Under the pieces are notes generated by a model. It was not told the DNA's origin. It worked only from the letters and a program-made list of their open reading frames with translations, and did no database searches. From Onchidella celtica (Eukaryota > Mollusca > Gastropoda > Systellommatophora > Onchidiidae): a stretch of 64,000 nucleotides of DNA. Shown piece after piece: positions 1 through 12,198 of this stretch (the stretch's first letter is position 1; each line of letters begins with the position of its first letter). Made by a program: the position numbers and the translations under genes. The DNA is taken from assembly GCA_963931925.1 (NCBI GenBank), contig OZ007579.1, forward strand, positions 36,891,066 to 36,955,065. Reading direction: 5' to 3'.

Positions 1-927
1 GATGATGCTGCAATCGTGGCCCACGATGAAACCACGCTCCAGGCTCTCATCAATAGCCTTGCCAAAGCCTGTGACAAATTCATGCTAAAGATCAGTGTCT
101 CAAAAACTGTAGTTTTGACACAAGGCTTGAGAAACCCCAACCCAATCATGCTGAATGGCTCTCCTCTGGAGCAAGTGGGAAAATTCTGCTACCTAGGCTC
201 AACCATCAGTGGTAGCACAGACATAACAACTGAAATAAATGCCAGAATAGGAAAGGCGGCCACAGCTTTTGGCAAACTCTCAAAAAGGGTGTGGAACAAT
301 AGCAAGCTGACCATCAAAACAAAGGTACTCGTGTACCAAACTTGCGTCCTAAGCACCCTGCTGTATGGCTCAGAGACATGGACCACCTACTCCAAACATG
401 AAAGATCCCTCAACTCCTTCCACCTGCGCTGCCTACGCAAAATTCTCAAGATCAAGTGGCAAGACAGGATCTCAAATATCGAAGTTCTGAGCCGAGCCAA
501 CATTCCATCAACTCAGGCTCTCCTAGGCAAAAAAAGACTGCGGTGGCTTGGACATCTGCACCGTATGGAAAATGATCGCATCCCCAGACAAATTCTCTAC
601 GGGGAACTTGCTACTGGCAACCGACCCAGAGGTAGGCCACATCTGCGATTCAAAGACACTTGCAAGGTCACGATGAAAGCATTCAACATCGACCCCAATG
701 AATGGGAGAACCTTGCAAATGATCGAAGCAGATGGAGACAAAAATTGCGCAGTGGCACGCTCGCAATAGACTTCAAGGCAAAAGAAACATACCTGACAAA
801 ACGACAGAGGCGGAATGAAAACACTCGCCAAAGTGAACCCAAAAGACTGACCTGCAATCATTGCCATCGCACTCTCGGGTCAAACATTGGTAGAATAAGC
901 CACGAGAGAAGCTGTCAGTCAAAATGA
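1..927 (+). CDS. LINE reverse transcriptase, C-terminal part (5' cut by window edge)
   Basis: The reading frame is open from base 1 and ends at TGA 925-927. It begins with the two aspartates of the RT active-site box (DDAAIVAH), so only the end of the palm, the thumb and the C-terminal region are here. Visible landmarks are the FCYLGSTI motif, LLYGSETW, the RWLGH box, and a terminal zinc-finger-like segment of the form C-x2-C ... H-x4-C (CNHCHR ... SHERSC). These are typical of non-LTR elements copied by target-primed reverse transcription. There are no internal stops in the visible part. It is a different family from the LINE at 18 kb. The clade (RTE-like or jockey-like) cannot be fixed from this fragment. 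Confidence 0.85.
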   Translation, partial: DDAAIVAHDETTLQALINSLAKACDKFMLKISVSKTVVLTQGLRNPNPIMLNGSPLEQVGKFCYLGSTISGSTDITTEINARIGKAATAFGKLSKRVWNNSKLTIKTKVLVYQTCVLSTLLYGSETWTTYSKHERSLNSFHLRCLRKILKIKWQDRISNIEVLSRANIPSTQALLGKKRLRWLGHLHRMENDRIPRQILYGELATGNRPRGRPHLRFKDTCKVTMKAFNIDPNEWENLANDRSRWRQKLRSGTLAIDFKAKETYLTKRQRRNENTRQSEPKRLTCNHCHRTLGSNIGRISHERSCQSK

Positions 928-1290
928 AAGTGAATATTCCAGCTGCTAAGACCATATATATATATATATATTGCTTAGCTAATTTTTTAAAACTGATTAT
1001 ATAATAATAATCCCCCCCCCCCCCCCCCCCCCCCCACGAATAGCCAAATGGCTATACTCCGGTCCCAGACCAATGAAAAGCTGTCTTTCATTGCCAAGTT
1101 AGGCTAGGGTAAGGAAACAAACATTCGAATTCGAATGGCGGCATGGATGTTGATAGAATCTAGATCTACATGTTTTGTTGGACCTGGGGCCAGTGGGGGG
1201 TGTAAGGGTCGAGTCAGTTTGTATCAATGGGCGGTAGTCAGATTGACTGATCAGGCTATTCGTCAGTCCGGGACCGCAGTATAGCCACAG
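928..1290. repeat. LINE 3' flank, TA-run, poly-C tract and inverted-repeat element
   Basis: After the LINE stop there is an (AT)n run (about 955-971) and a 20-plus base poly-C tract (about 1012-1035). Immediately after it, a segment containing GGCTATACTCCGGTCCCAGAC (about 1050-1070) recurs inverted near 1266-1286 with about three mismatches. The 10-mer ACGAATAGCC (1037) also recurs inverted near 1254. This looks like a small foldback or MITE-like element with about 190 bp between the arms. No coding potential is seen. Confidence 0.4.
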
Positions 1291-1739
1291 CCTATTACTT
1301 AGTATTATTTAACACCTGCAACTGAAATTTATAATTATATTTATAGGCTAAGTAAAATTATGATGACAGTTTCTCTGTCTCAATCCCCACCCCAAAGCCA
1401 GCTAAGTCCAGTGTCGCCAAATATTTTTGTAATAATTGATTTTGGAAGGAGTACCATATGATGAGTTACACGATCTTTAGTCAGGCATGTATTTCATGTT
1501 CTGAGTGTTGATGGCCAAGCCATGCATTTACAGTGGACCAGCATGTTTAACGACACTGCTAATAACGAGAACTTTGCCTATGGCGAGAACATTCTAAATC
1601 CCCGTTTTTTCTATTATATAAGCTATAAAATACTTGAATAACGGCAATCGATAATCACAACACTTGCTATAGCGAGAGAATTAATTCTGAGTATGTATGG
1701 TAAATTGTGGGAGCAGGCACAGTACAGAGTGTAGCGAGT

Positions 1740-2150
1740 CAGACATAGATTGTTCTTTGTCTGTTACTGCACACCCATCCGTCTAGTCACCTCTCACTTA
1801 GGCCGACAATGCTTTGTTTCCTTACTGACCACGTGTCATGACAGCGCATCACACTACCACCCACGCAGTCATAAATTTACATTTGCCCGCCTGCCTACCC
1901 GTCCAATTATGTCTTGCGTAGGCCTAGCAAGCGTTGTCTACTTGGTGACCACGTGCCTGACAGCACTGTATACCACCATCCACGCAATCAATAAATTTAA
2001 TGCCCGCCCACCCATGTCTTGTGTAGGCCTAGCAAGCGTTGTCTACTTCCACCACCCCCACCACCCGTCTGTAATCATCTTTTAAGATCTTGCTTATAAA
2101 AAAGCTTTGTTTTCTTACTGACCGCACACTATGCCACCAGCCACACAACC
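1740..2150. repeat. Degenerate tandem repeat, about 105-bp unit, roughly four copies
   Basis: Successive copies share the order TAGGCCTAGCAAGCGTTGTC, then GACCACGTG, then a CCACCATCCACGCA-type block, then ATAAATTTA, then GCCCGCC. Copies begin near 1755, 1910, 2015 and 2100 and have diverged to different degrees; the last is the weakest. The open frame through the region reflects the repeat, not a recognisable protein. Confidence 0.5.
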
Positions 2151-2178
2151 AAAAAATTTACCAGTAGTGATTTACACG

Positions 2179-2459
2179 GATCAAAGACGGTGCTGCGAGT
2201 AATAATTATCACACATCACAAGTAGTGACCAGAGAGTGCACGTGTCTGACGAAGCTACACGGTTGTAGCCTTCATGGCCAGTCCCACAGTTTGCCACAGT
2301 GAGTGATGAGTCATCACTTTGAGCTGGCTGCGTGTAATGTGCTGTCACAGCGTGGTCAATGGGGAGAGAAAGCATCCTTATTACTAGGCGAAAGCAAGAG
2401 ATGGTCAGGTGGGGCCACAACTCGCAAGGTAATTATTACTCACAGCACGGTCTTTGATC
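2179..2459. mobile_element. MITE-like element with 31-bp terminal inverted repeats
   Basis: Bases 2179-2209 (beginning GATCAAAGACGGTGCTG) and 2429-2459 are inverted copies matching at 28 of 31 positions. They enclose about 220 bp without a convincing ORF. No clear target-site duplication is seen, so the superfamily is unassigned. Confidence 0.5.
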
Positions 2460-2720
2460 GTAATTGGTCGCCGCGCGGCGTATGCTCTTTGTCTACACCG
2501 GGCTTTGTGAACACATGCCTACACTCGTCACAAACATGCGGCCAATCTGTTACTCGTCTGCTTCTAACTTTTGAATCTGTCTCTCTTGTAATTTGATCGA
2601 AACATGGCTACCGTCAGCACATTTAAAGACAAAACAAACAAAAAAAAGTACCAAGATCAAGGCCGAGATCTGCCGACAGTTTGATATTATAGTATTATTA
2701 TATGTAGGCCTACGTTGATG

Positions 2721-2790
2721 GGCAGGACATGCCAACAAGAGAGGTAACAATTATTTTTTATGGTTACCTCCCTTGTTAGCATGTCCTGCA
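2721..2790. repeat. Long hairpin, 28-bp arms with a 14-base loop
   Basis: Arm 2721-2748 (GGCAGGACATGCC...) pairs with 2763-2790 at 25 of 28 positions. It could be the core of a small foldback element. It lies just upstream of a pogo-like end. Confidence 0.55.
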
Positions 2791-2829
2791 CATAGTGGGG
2801 TATTTTAACCCCTTGCCTTGCCTTTTTGA

Positions 2830-2921
2830 TACTTTCCTAGAATAGCGAGTCCTTTGGTATAACGAGACATTTTTGGTGGAACATAACCTCTCGTTATAAC
2901 CAAGTTCCACTGTACTATAAA
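2830..2921. mobile_element. Pogo/Tigger-like terminal repeat, probable MITE fragment
   Basis: Read on the minus strand, the right edge gives CAGTGGAACTTGGTTATAAC preceded by TA, which resembles pogo/Tigger ends. An internal hairpin pairs TTGGTATAACGAG with CTCGTTATAACCAA. A matching left end was not found, so this is a partial element. Confidence 0.4.
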
Positions 2922-3112
2922 AACATCCATCTAGAAGACCAGTTCGCAGGGGGTGGCCTGCATTCACGGATGCTCAAAGTCGCATCCTTGTAGTGTCTCT
3001 ATTATGTAACTCGAATGGAACTCCTCCCAAATTTTTTTCCTGTAACCAGTGTAGGGCAGCCAAAATTTTTTGGCAATTTGAATATTTTATGTTGCTCTTT
3101 TTACATTCACAG

Positions 3113-3360
3113 TGAACATTATCATCCATTTTCTATCTGCCTACTGTGTTAATGTGGACAGAAATGATATGACCAAGCCAAGGAAATACGCTTTGCTGGC
3201 AGTCTGCATTCTGAAAATCCTTTTCCAAGTTCTTCTTTGTCTCCGCCTAGAAAATTTTGATATAAACATCTATTATGTGTTAATTCCTCTCTGGATCATG
3301 ATTGCAGCTGGACTCGTGGATAACTTTCTAGTGTTAATAGCTCCTCTACCCTATAGGTGA
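3113..3360 (+). CDS. TMEM60: TMEM60-like membrane protein, last coding exon
   Basis: A polypyrimidine tract ending CATTCACAG at 3112 gives a good acceptor. The exon opens with two bases of a split codon and runs to TGA at 3358-3360. It encodes about 81 residues with two hydrophobic segments: LLAVCILKILFQVLLCL, then YYVLIPLWIMIAAGLVDNF. The order basic segment, hydrophobic helix, LRLENF, YVLIPLW, small-residue helix matches the C-terminal half of the TMEM60 family of small multi-pass membrane proteins, whose function is poorly known. The earlier part is not in the window, or lies upstream beyond the LINE. The call rests on remembered family similarity. A related TMEM185-type protein is the main alternative. 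Confidence 0.6.
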
Positions 3361-6300
3361 CATAGGAAGAGGCTCTACTGTATTGTGCGCAATCAAGTCA
3401 GAGACTAAAACTATTCTGAATTGTATTCCATTTTAAGAAGGAACATTATTCAACATGGTTTAACTTAAGATATTGTCAGTTACACAGATACCTCAAGGTA
3501 TGATAGATGTATTAAAAATGAAAAAAGACTGTCCATCTGGCATTCTTTCGCCTTTATCATACTTTATGATTTATATAGTGACCTGGTACTAGGTTCACAA
3601 CGTGTTTTTGTTATGTGATGAGAAAAAAATAAATCAATTTGTAGACTTGATGCACAGTGCAGGGTAGACAGAGCAGAAACTATGTGATGTCAATAGAGCA
3701 GGCTGTACTTTGGACACATTGGACAGTGCTTCTCATTATCGCTGATGAGCAAGTCTGTGGTGCACCATGCATCACTGTCATGTCATTGAACAGGTGCACT
3801 GTTGAATCAGTGCAACCCCTTAGATGTGTGATATGGCATAATGCACCTGCAGCCGTGGTAACTTGCTGCCAGCATATAATGTTGTACCGGTAGTCACAGT
3901 GTAATCCGTGGTACACATGTATTATGAAGGGTTTGCAGAACTGTTTTAAAAAACAGTTTAGTTCATTCTGAGGCTCCTGTATTTCTGTGGGACAGGAAGT
4001 TGAACAGTTGCAGAATTTGGATAGTAATACACTACAGAGACCAGTCTACTTTAGAATCACTGTGTTCGCACAGATCTAAGGAATGACCTTTGGGTGGTCT
4101 TGTTCAAGTCCTGCAATATGCTTTCATGTCTCAGCTATAAACACTAAAACAAACATAATTGTGTTGGAAGATAGAAATTTTTTAAGGGATTTGATGTTTG
4201 GCATGGCAGTGTTAGGGATGAGCCAGACCAAGGCTGATGTAGGCTTGCCACCCAATCATTGTGCATCACACTAATACCCTAGGCACTGCCCACATGGCTG
4301 CGGTATGGGAAGTGATTAAATTAGTGTTTTAGTGCGATGCATAATACATTGTGTAATTGGTCGGCGAACTACCAGTCTGGGGCCTACACCAGCCAGCCAG
4401 CCTTGGTCTGGTTCACCCCTAACACTGTCAAGTTCTTCTATTGGTCATTTTATATGGCCTCTGTAGAATCTGTAAATTGTTTACCAAATTCTTGCCATTT
4501 TTATGGTTGAAAGAGAGGAAATAGAGAATTTGTATTGGAGGAAATCAATAATGATTTGTGCAATAACAATTTTGTTGGATATGTTGTATAATTCATTATG
4601 AAGAGTTGTAGGCTGATGATAACTTAGGAAACCGAAAAGATAAAAATTATGCTCATTACCAAATGTTATTTTCCTTCCTATATATATTGATCTGCATTAT
4701 TTACAAATTTGACTTCTGTCGGTACAGATATTTTCCTCTGTAGCAAAACTTCATAGGAATTCTGACTGTGAACTTCCATTTAGTTTCTAGATGAATTATG
4801 GTGGAGGTATTTTAACCACACAGTGAAATTCACTGTTACGTTTAGATAGTTTGGTTGTCATATTTTTATTTGTTTATTTGTTGTAGTTTTTTCATTAAAT
4901 GTTTTGTACCCATTCCAGTTCTTTAGGGAGAAATAGCAGTCACTGAGTGGATGTCATCTTATTTATACTGTCACATAGAGACAGTTAGTGTTATTATGAT
5001 CATTGAGCTTGTGTGCAACTGTGAAATCAACCTTGAAGCTAGTCAGTATGAATCAGATCTATTCATAAATGATGGCTGTGTCCATTGGGTGCAAGAGTGA
5101 CTGATTTACATGTATTTCCTGTCTCTCACAAATAATACAGTCAAACAGTGTATATTCTCTCCCCCCATATCCTCAAAATCACACTTTAACAAACCACGCT
5201 TTATGCGGCTTTTTCAGCAGAACATGCTTACACTAGTATGATTAATTTTTTTCATAATATGTCAGCTGTGCTTTTGTAAACATCATGTGCACAATATGGT
5301 GTCCCACAAGTTGTGTTTTTCTGATTTCTGTGTTTTATATAAATACTAATTTTAGTTAATTGTATTACACATTTATTGTGAGGCACATACATGTACTTAC
5401 ATTAGTAACCAATACAAGCCTTTTTTAAACTCTTTATGACATCAGCATTTCTGTGTCTTGTTTAGGCTTACTAAATTAGTAAAATTTATGTGGCCTCGGT
5501 GTCAGTTGGTCCATTAAAACAAAACTTTCTTATCAGTCCATAACCTGATTTTTGAGGCTTCAGAGATTCTGGGTTTTTCAAAAACTATTAAGAAAACAAT
5601 ATCCACAAATTCTTTCAACATTTTTAGAGGCTGTCTGTAACTGTTTATTTGTTTGGCGGCATATTGTGGCACAAGATGACAGGATCGGCTCTTGATTGGA
5701 GGACAAATGCACCAAAATCTAAAGCTGGGTTAATTCAAAGCTTGCTGATTTGTCAGATATAGCTCTGTTGAGATCACATTGTATGGTAGTGTGCCATATA
5801 TATACTCCTTTCCATTTTCCACATACCGGTTTATTTTGGACAGTTGATTGACTCAGCATTGAATTGTCTGATCAGTAATTAAAATTGTCAAGTGAGGGGT
5901 TTTTGTACCAAATTTGGGAACTTTGGGTCAAATAGTCTGGACATGATGAAAGCACACACAGAGAGATATTGTGATGTTAAATATGTATGAATTTTATTCA
6001 TATATGTCATAAGTGTGAGGCCTCACAATTTTCATACTTTGTACAGTTAGAAAAGATAATACTTTTTTTTTTATCAGTTGCTGATATAGCTTTGCACAAA
6101 ACATTATTTTTGGTACTCACTCTGTACATAATACAAATATATTTCCACACTGTTGATTTGAATTGATGTCTGCAAAATGGTTGGGTGGAAAGTTAGTTTT
6201 TTAAATTTTTAAACGTTTCTTCAGTATATTCTTTTGTAGTTCAAAAATAACCACATTTTTGTATTCTCTTTAGGCTTTTATACAATAAGTTCCATGGGTT

Positions 6301-6435
6301 TTTAATTTGGAGATTTGTTGTATTTATTATTGGAGATTTAATATATAACCACAGGATGCTGTCCTGATATTAAATGGAGGCATTCAGGTGCGGGTGTATT
6401 CTCATCCACACTGATTCTGCATGAAACAAGTCTTA
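3361..6435 (+). other. Probable 3' UTR and intergenic DNA downstream of the TMEM60-like exon
   Basis: AT-rich sequence with no convincing ORF on either strand. The first polyadenylation signal, AATAAA, is at about 3628-3633, some 270 bases after the stop. Short ORFs such as those at 3657-3916 occur in overlapping opposite frames and look random. Apart from short T-runs I see no repeats with clear ends. Confidence 0.35.
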
Positions 6436-6969
6436 TCTATATAATAAAGCTACAACAAAACCCATAATAGTCCTATGGACTCGGAAACTACACAACGCAC
6501 CGACCTGAAATTTGGCACAAAGAATTATGGGATAGCGAACATTGTTCCTATCGCTATACACAAACAAAACCGTTTGTTATTTCTGAGTTAATCGGTAAAT
6601 GCGGTTATAATTAAAGACTAAATCCACGAGAGCGTTTGATCCGAAATTTACGATCAATAAGATAGTGATGTATGTTTCTAATAATAGACCACTTCCGCCT
6701 ACACATGACGTTATGACTTCCTGCGATGTGTTCACAAACAAACAAACTAACCCGTATGCAAATCATTGCCATTTGACGGATGCTGACGGGATGCGCAGGA
6801 TGTCAACGCGCAAAGGCAGAGCAGTAAAACTTATCTAAAAACAAACAAACAGACAAAAATAAAATAAAGCTAAAGGAACAGGCAAAATGAAGCAGGTCCA
6901 TAATAATCACCCAGAACTTAAAAACTAATAAATCGATTTATCCCGGGCAGGGCCGGGCAACTCAGCTAG
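6436..6969 (+). mobile_element. Non-autonomous Helitron, copy 1
   Basis: Begins TCTATATAATAAAGC preceded by A and ends with GCAACTCAG then CTAG followed by T. This is the A|T insertion and 5'-TC...CTAG-3' structure of Helitrons. A GC-rich hairpin (CCCGGGCAGGGCCGGG) lies just before the 3' end, as expected. There is no Rep/helicase ORF, so mobility would depend on a partner in trans. Confidence 0.8.
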
Positions 6970-6989
6970 TCTATATCTTATCTTTTATA

Positions 6990-7504
6990 TCTATATAATA
7001 AAGCTACAACAAAACCCCTAATAGTCCTATGGACTCGGAAACTACACAACGCACCGACCTGAAATTTGGCACAAAGAATTATGGGATAGCGAACATTGTT
7101 CCTGTCGCTTTACATAAACAAAACCGTTTGTTATTTCTGAGTTAATCGGTAAATGCGTTTATAATTAAAGACTAAATTCACGAAAGCGTTTGATCCGAAA
7201 TTTACGATCAATAAGATAGTTATGTATGTTTCTAATAATAGCCCACTTCCGCCTACACGTGACGTTATCACTTCCTGCGATGTGTTCACTAACAAACAAA
7301 CTAACCCGTGCGCAAATCATTGCCATTTGACGGATGCTGACGGGGTGCAAAGGGAGAGCAGTAAAACCTATCTAAAAACAAACAAACAAACAAAAATAAA
7401 ATAAAGCTAAAGGAACAGGCAAAATGAAGCACTTCCATAATAATCACCCAGAACAGAAACTAATAAATCGATTTATCCCGGGCAGGGTCGGGCAGCTCAG
7501 CTAG
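6990..7504 (+). mobile_element. Non-autonomous Helitron, copy 2
   Basis: Same family and orientation as the copy ending 20 bases upstream. It has the same TCTATATAATAAAGC start after A, the same GC-rich 3' hairpin, and CTAG followed by T. It differs by scattered substitutions and a deletion of about 20 bases. Both copies contain a CCATTTGACGGATGCTGACGG block. Confidence 0.8.
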
Positions 7505-8300
7505 TGATGAAAAGAAACCCATTGGCTTCCAAAACTGCAGAAGAATCGGTTACCTCTGCCATTGTGAAAATTTCAGTCAGCAGAATATAGATTCGTTGAT
7601 TTTAGTGAATATCAGTGCCATCTGATACCTATAGATACTTTATAGTTATAGGCACACATTTGCCAGTCTGATTCATCCTCTTATGAGACATGAAAGAGAG
7701 GAAAACCCATAAATATGTATGTATTTGGTATTTTATGTGAAACAATGTGCAATGAAAAGAAAAGGCCTGTTGGTTTCTTGTTGTTTTTTTAATTTGAAAT
7801 TGGCACATGGAAAATGAAAAATGGGAAAGTTTGGAATGTTTCAGGAGTGTTTTATTTGAGTTTGGAATTACGTGATTTCTTCAAGATCACAACCACTAAT
7901 CCTGTTTGGCATTTCAAAAGACATTCCACTTTGTTTAATGCTTTATTCATTACCGTATCATCAGTACTGTTCTGTACTATGTGCTGCAGTATACAGCTGT
8001 GTGCATTCAATCATGTCTCCTTTTAAACCCTACTGCTACCTGGGAGGAATTACTATGCTCTACCAGGCTATGTGAGGTGCACATGGAAGTAATTATTTAA
8101 AAGTTGGTACAGGTATTTATGTATTTGGAGCTTGCTTTGAGCTGGTAATTCTGCTATTTGCATTTCTCTGTAAAGCTTATTTCAGTGGCTCGGGCTATTG
8201 AAAAAATCAGATTTATTTTGGTAGAGGTGGCAGAAGGGTCGACTGGTTTTGGCTGTGAGATATTCTGATCTAATGAAACCTTTGAGTTTTTGAGTTAGTA
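7505..8300. other. Intergenic, nothing recognised
   Basis: AT-rich sequence. Two overlapping short frames (7814-8075) show no domain or splice context and look random. Confidence 0.3.
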
Positions 8301-8313
8301 ATTTTATGTGTAT

Positions 8314-8556
8314 TGGATGATGAGATGAATGCAAGGATAAAAGAATGAAGGATGGCTCGGCGGGCAGATGGATATATGTGGAGGTATGGATAACACTGGT
8401 AGACAAATGAGCATGGGGAAGGTGAGAGGATGGATGGAAAGTGACTGGAGGGATGGATGGATGGATTGGTGGTTGGATGAATGAATGGTTGATTGAATGC
8501 ATGGATGGTTGAATGGGTGGTTGGATGGAGGATGGACAGATGGACGGACGGATGGG
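8314..8556. repeat. GGAT/GATG-rich microsatellite
   Basis: An imperfect tetranucleotide array, densest between 8440 and 8550. The proline/serine/histidine-rich frames on the minus strand are by-products of the repeat. Confidence 0.8.
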
Positions 8557-8599
8557 TCAGTGGACAATTGAAAAGTTTAAACACACAGCACATGACATT

Positions 8600-9440
8600 T
8601 CCATGCATGAATTTGTAGACTTAACATGTATGTCAGTATTTTGCCATGTTTTTATTATCATTACTAATAAATTAAAATCTCACAATGCCATTATAGTTTT
8701 AAGTTTTAATAAATACATCATATTTCTCTTCTGTTTCATACTCTTTTCTGTGTATTTATTTGTGTGAAGTTTTGAACTGCAGTAGAGCACAGGGGTCCCT
8801 TTTTTCTGTCTAACAAGTCTACAGATTTATAATTTACATTGTAACTTCATTCATTCGTTACACATCACTGTAAGAAAATAGCATTCTGCTAGCCTTAAGT
8901 CGTAACTTTGACCATTCCCAAAAAAAAAAAAATTAAAGAAAAATGTCCAACGCAAAATTTTCATTATGAGGTCACGACCCAGGTCCGAGCAATCAAGGGT
9001 GATAAAGCCATGGACACGGGTGGTCATGGGTGGCATCCTTTGGCAACCACCTAAGTGCCCGGTCCGCCTAAGAACCCGCCTTTTCTGTCTCCTGTTGACC
9101 TGGTCCTTAGACGGAGACTACTGTAATACAAAGTTTGGATAGACTACTGACTCCTCTCTATTTATGTGCGTAGTTGAATTCCATTTTGTTAATGAAAAAG
9201 CCCTACAAAAATTATTACACGCATGCATAATTCGTATTATTGAAATTTTATATAAACCATATAAATTTTTTTTTAAATTTCCTTAACCTAAAGCTCATTT
9301 ATATTTCATATTTGACAGCACTTCATGAATTTCTGATCTACAGAATTTCCAATTTGTGAGATTGACGTATTAATACAATGAGACTTTTCTTAAAAGAGAT
9401 GGGAAATTGAAGGTTGTCATATTCAAGAGTATAGCACTGA
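8600..9440. other. Intergenic, nothing recognised
   Basis: AT-rich; a 12-base poly-A near 8920 and a GC-richer patch at 8975-9110 are the only local features. No ORF or repeat boundary is supported. Confidence 0.3.
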
Positions 9441-9454
9441 GGGATGATTTGAAT

Positions 9455-9690
9455 TCTGTGCATGCTTCTCATGCTCAAGGTACATGTACTGGATTTGATT
9501 CCCGGTCGGTGCAGCCATGTTGGAAATTTGGGGGGAATTTCCTGTCCCTGATCCCATGGCTCAAGCACTTAAGTCTTCTCATTTAAGGACAAAAGACTCA
9601 GACAGCCCGTAAGCTTGTTGCACATGTTAAAGATACCTTGGCAGTTGGAAACTTGAGAAGAGCAGGCCTAACAAGGCCGCTGCCCGGGCA
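9455..9690 (+). mobile_element. SINE-like element with tRNA-type B box
   Basis: GGATTTGATTCCCGG at about 9491 resembles the RNA polymerase III B box. A CATGTTAAAGATACCTTGGCAG segment around 9620-9645 resembles a conserved central block common in molluscan SINEs (from memory). Boundaries are uncertain. Confidence 0.4.
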
Positions 9691-9699
9691 AAATTTAAA

Positions 9700-11860
9700 A
9701 AATGCAAAAATACACTACCGGTAACAAACACAAAACAAAAAAAAAAAAACAAGAAAAAGAGAGGTGCAAAGGCCAGTGGCAGAGATCCTCCAAAAGTAAA
9801 GACCTCAAAACAGTGAATTCTGTCATAACAAGTAAAATTTGACTTTGAGATTTCATTGTTATTTTCACTTCCAAAGAATAAAATTACACTCAAAATAGTT
9901 TTTGAATAGAAATCAATAGCAAGTTCTGACAACCAATTTTGCAACTGTTGTAATGTAATTTATTCCAAGTGATGAAAGATAGTAAAGAGCTTGGGTAAAG
10001 TGAAACACTTAAGACATGGTTTGTTGGTATTCGAGATCTTAATTACAATGGGTGAGAAATGTGATATTCATATCATGCATATATATATAAATGTATATTT
10101 TGTCCATTTGGTTGCGTCAAAGTAAAAGTGGGAATAAATTTTTGCAAGGAGGGCAGGATAGTGGTGAAGGCAACTAGTTACATGGACAGTTCAAAGTAAA
10201 CATTGTGTGACAAAGATTATAAGACATGTTGTGACAAAAAGTGAATAGGTTTCTGAGCAAATTTGGCATGCCCAGTGAAGAATGATAATCCATCTCAAAG
10301 GTTCTTTCTAATGAATATGCAATTGCTTAAAGTATCTCATCTTAACCCACTTTATTTAAACCACAGATTTCCCACCATATTTCACAAGTTAAGTGCGAGA
10401 CACTGTCAAAAATCACAGTCGCAGCATTGACCTTCTGTCACAATCTCACAAATAAAGCGCTGGTATTTGAACAAGGAAAATGATATGGAAAAATGGTGTA
10501 CTTTATGGCCTCCAGAACAGGTATGTTATACTAGTTATAGTGTACATTATGATACAATGAAAACAATCATGACTTATAATCGCAGAAACTTTTTTTGGCA
10601 TGTTTATTTTCGTCCATGCCATACTCTGATGGTAATTATACAGTATGAATATAAAATAAGTCACCACAATGTCAGGCTAGAAATATATCCGGTAACTAGT
10701 AAGAAATCCATTTATAATGAAGGGAGGTTAAATGGTTTAGTAGTGTGAAAAATGGAGTTACAAAAGCAGGGCAGAACAGAAAGACAATATTTCCATAGCT
10801 CCATTGCAAGATTCGGTGCCTACTGAGAATTTTCTCCAGCAAACACATCTCATTCATGTTGGCTAAACCCTCTCATGAGCTAAGTAAGAGTTCAAGTACT
10901 AGCCCATTTTGGGGATTATTAATTCCTTTGACGCACCTAATTGTAGGATTTTAATTCTTATAGCCTACACAGTCCGCAACCATATTTCCCTTGTTCACGC
11001 CAAATTTCGAAGGATCTGTTCCATTGTTTTCAAGCCTATTGGTTACAAAGGTGTATTTTTATACAATAAATGAGATGCTGCTGCCAAAAAGGGACTTCAA
11101 CTTTGTACTTGAAATCTCTTATTAAGTAAAACCCCATGGCAAGTAACTTCATCCTTTCATCCCCTTTCTAATTCTATGCATGAACTTGGTCTAGTTATTG
11201 AACAGTGTTAAGGGACCAGGAAGCAGATAAGCAACAGACGATGCACTGAATATTGAGAGGGTTAGAATTGGAAGTGGTCTAAATGCCAAATGAGAACATT
11301 TAAAGTTTGTACATCAGGTGAATCCTTGTGAAGTGAACTTGCTAAGAATAACAACCAGGGATATGTAGAGCAATTGGAAGAGTTGATGTCATATTGCAAA
11401 CATTTATTAAATTCGATTGATTTATACTGAAATTATGTTTTTTTCTTCTCATAAGCAGTTAAATGGCACTTAGATCCCTCTAATTCTAACCCCCTCAATT
11501 AATGGGAAGTGCCTTGGTAGGGACAATTTCCAAGTGACTGAAGTGAAACTTGAGGAACTCTTCAGTTAAAGATAATTTTTTTGTCATTTTTGATCAAACA
11601 AACAACAGTAGCTCTAACTATCCCAAAACCAAGCACTTTCAAATTAACATACGTTGGCATTGTAACTTCACTGAGAGAACATCCATTTCAGCAACAAATA
11701 CAGGATGACAGAAAGAACAGGGGACACTGAATCATAATGTGAAGTCTTGTACATGTACATGCGTGTACTGCATACCACATAGAGAAAAATAACTGGGAGA
11801 AAAACATACAAGTTAGGTAAATTATGCAAGAGTTTGATAACTACTGTAATACAAACAACT
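9700..11860. other. Intergenic, nothing recognised
   Basis: AT-rich with short A- and AT-runs (9735, 10080). Frames such as 10467-10748 show no domain and have no useful splice context. Confidence 0.3.
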
Positions 11861-11868
11861 GCGACACA

Positions 11869-12198
11869 CAGGGCTGGAGTAAGACCTTTAGAGGCCCTAC
11901 ACATTTAAAAGATCTTTGTGCCCCCGTATACTGTATATGTAATTCAAAATACAAACAAAAATAAACCATTAGACATAATTTTTTATACATTTTCAACAAC
12001 AAAAAAAAGAACGCTGATACGCCAGCAAATACTTTAATTTTTTCATTTATTGTGGGGGCCCCCTTTTGTGGACCTTATTTCAGTTGCAGTTTTGCACCAT
12101 ACAATCCATAGCAAATCCAGCAATGAAAAATATCTATGGTGCCCCCCGTTTCCCTTGTTGATGCCCTGAGCATGCTTATTTTGCTTAATCCAGCCCTG
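11869..12198. mobile_element. hAT-like MITE
   Basis: Starts CAGGGCTGGAGTAAG and ends with the inverted form CTTAATCCAGCCCTG (14 of 15 match). The flanking octamers GCGACACA and ACGTCACA match at 6 of 8, consistent with an aged 8-bp hAT target duplication. The interior of about 300 bp has no ORF. Confidence 0.6.

Noticed and set aside
8182..8608. Several proline/serine/histidine-rich minus-strand frames
   Set aside because: Translations of a GGAT microsatellite.
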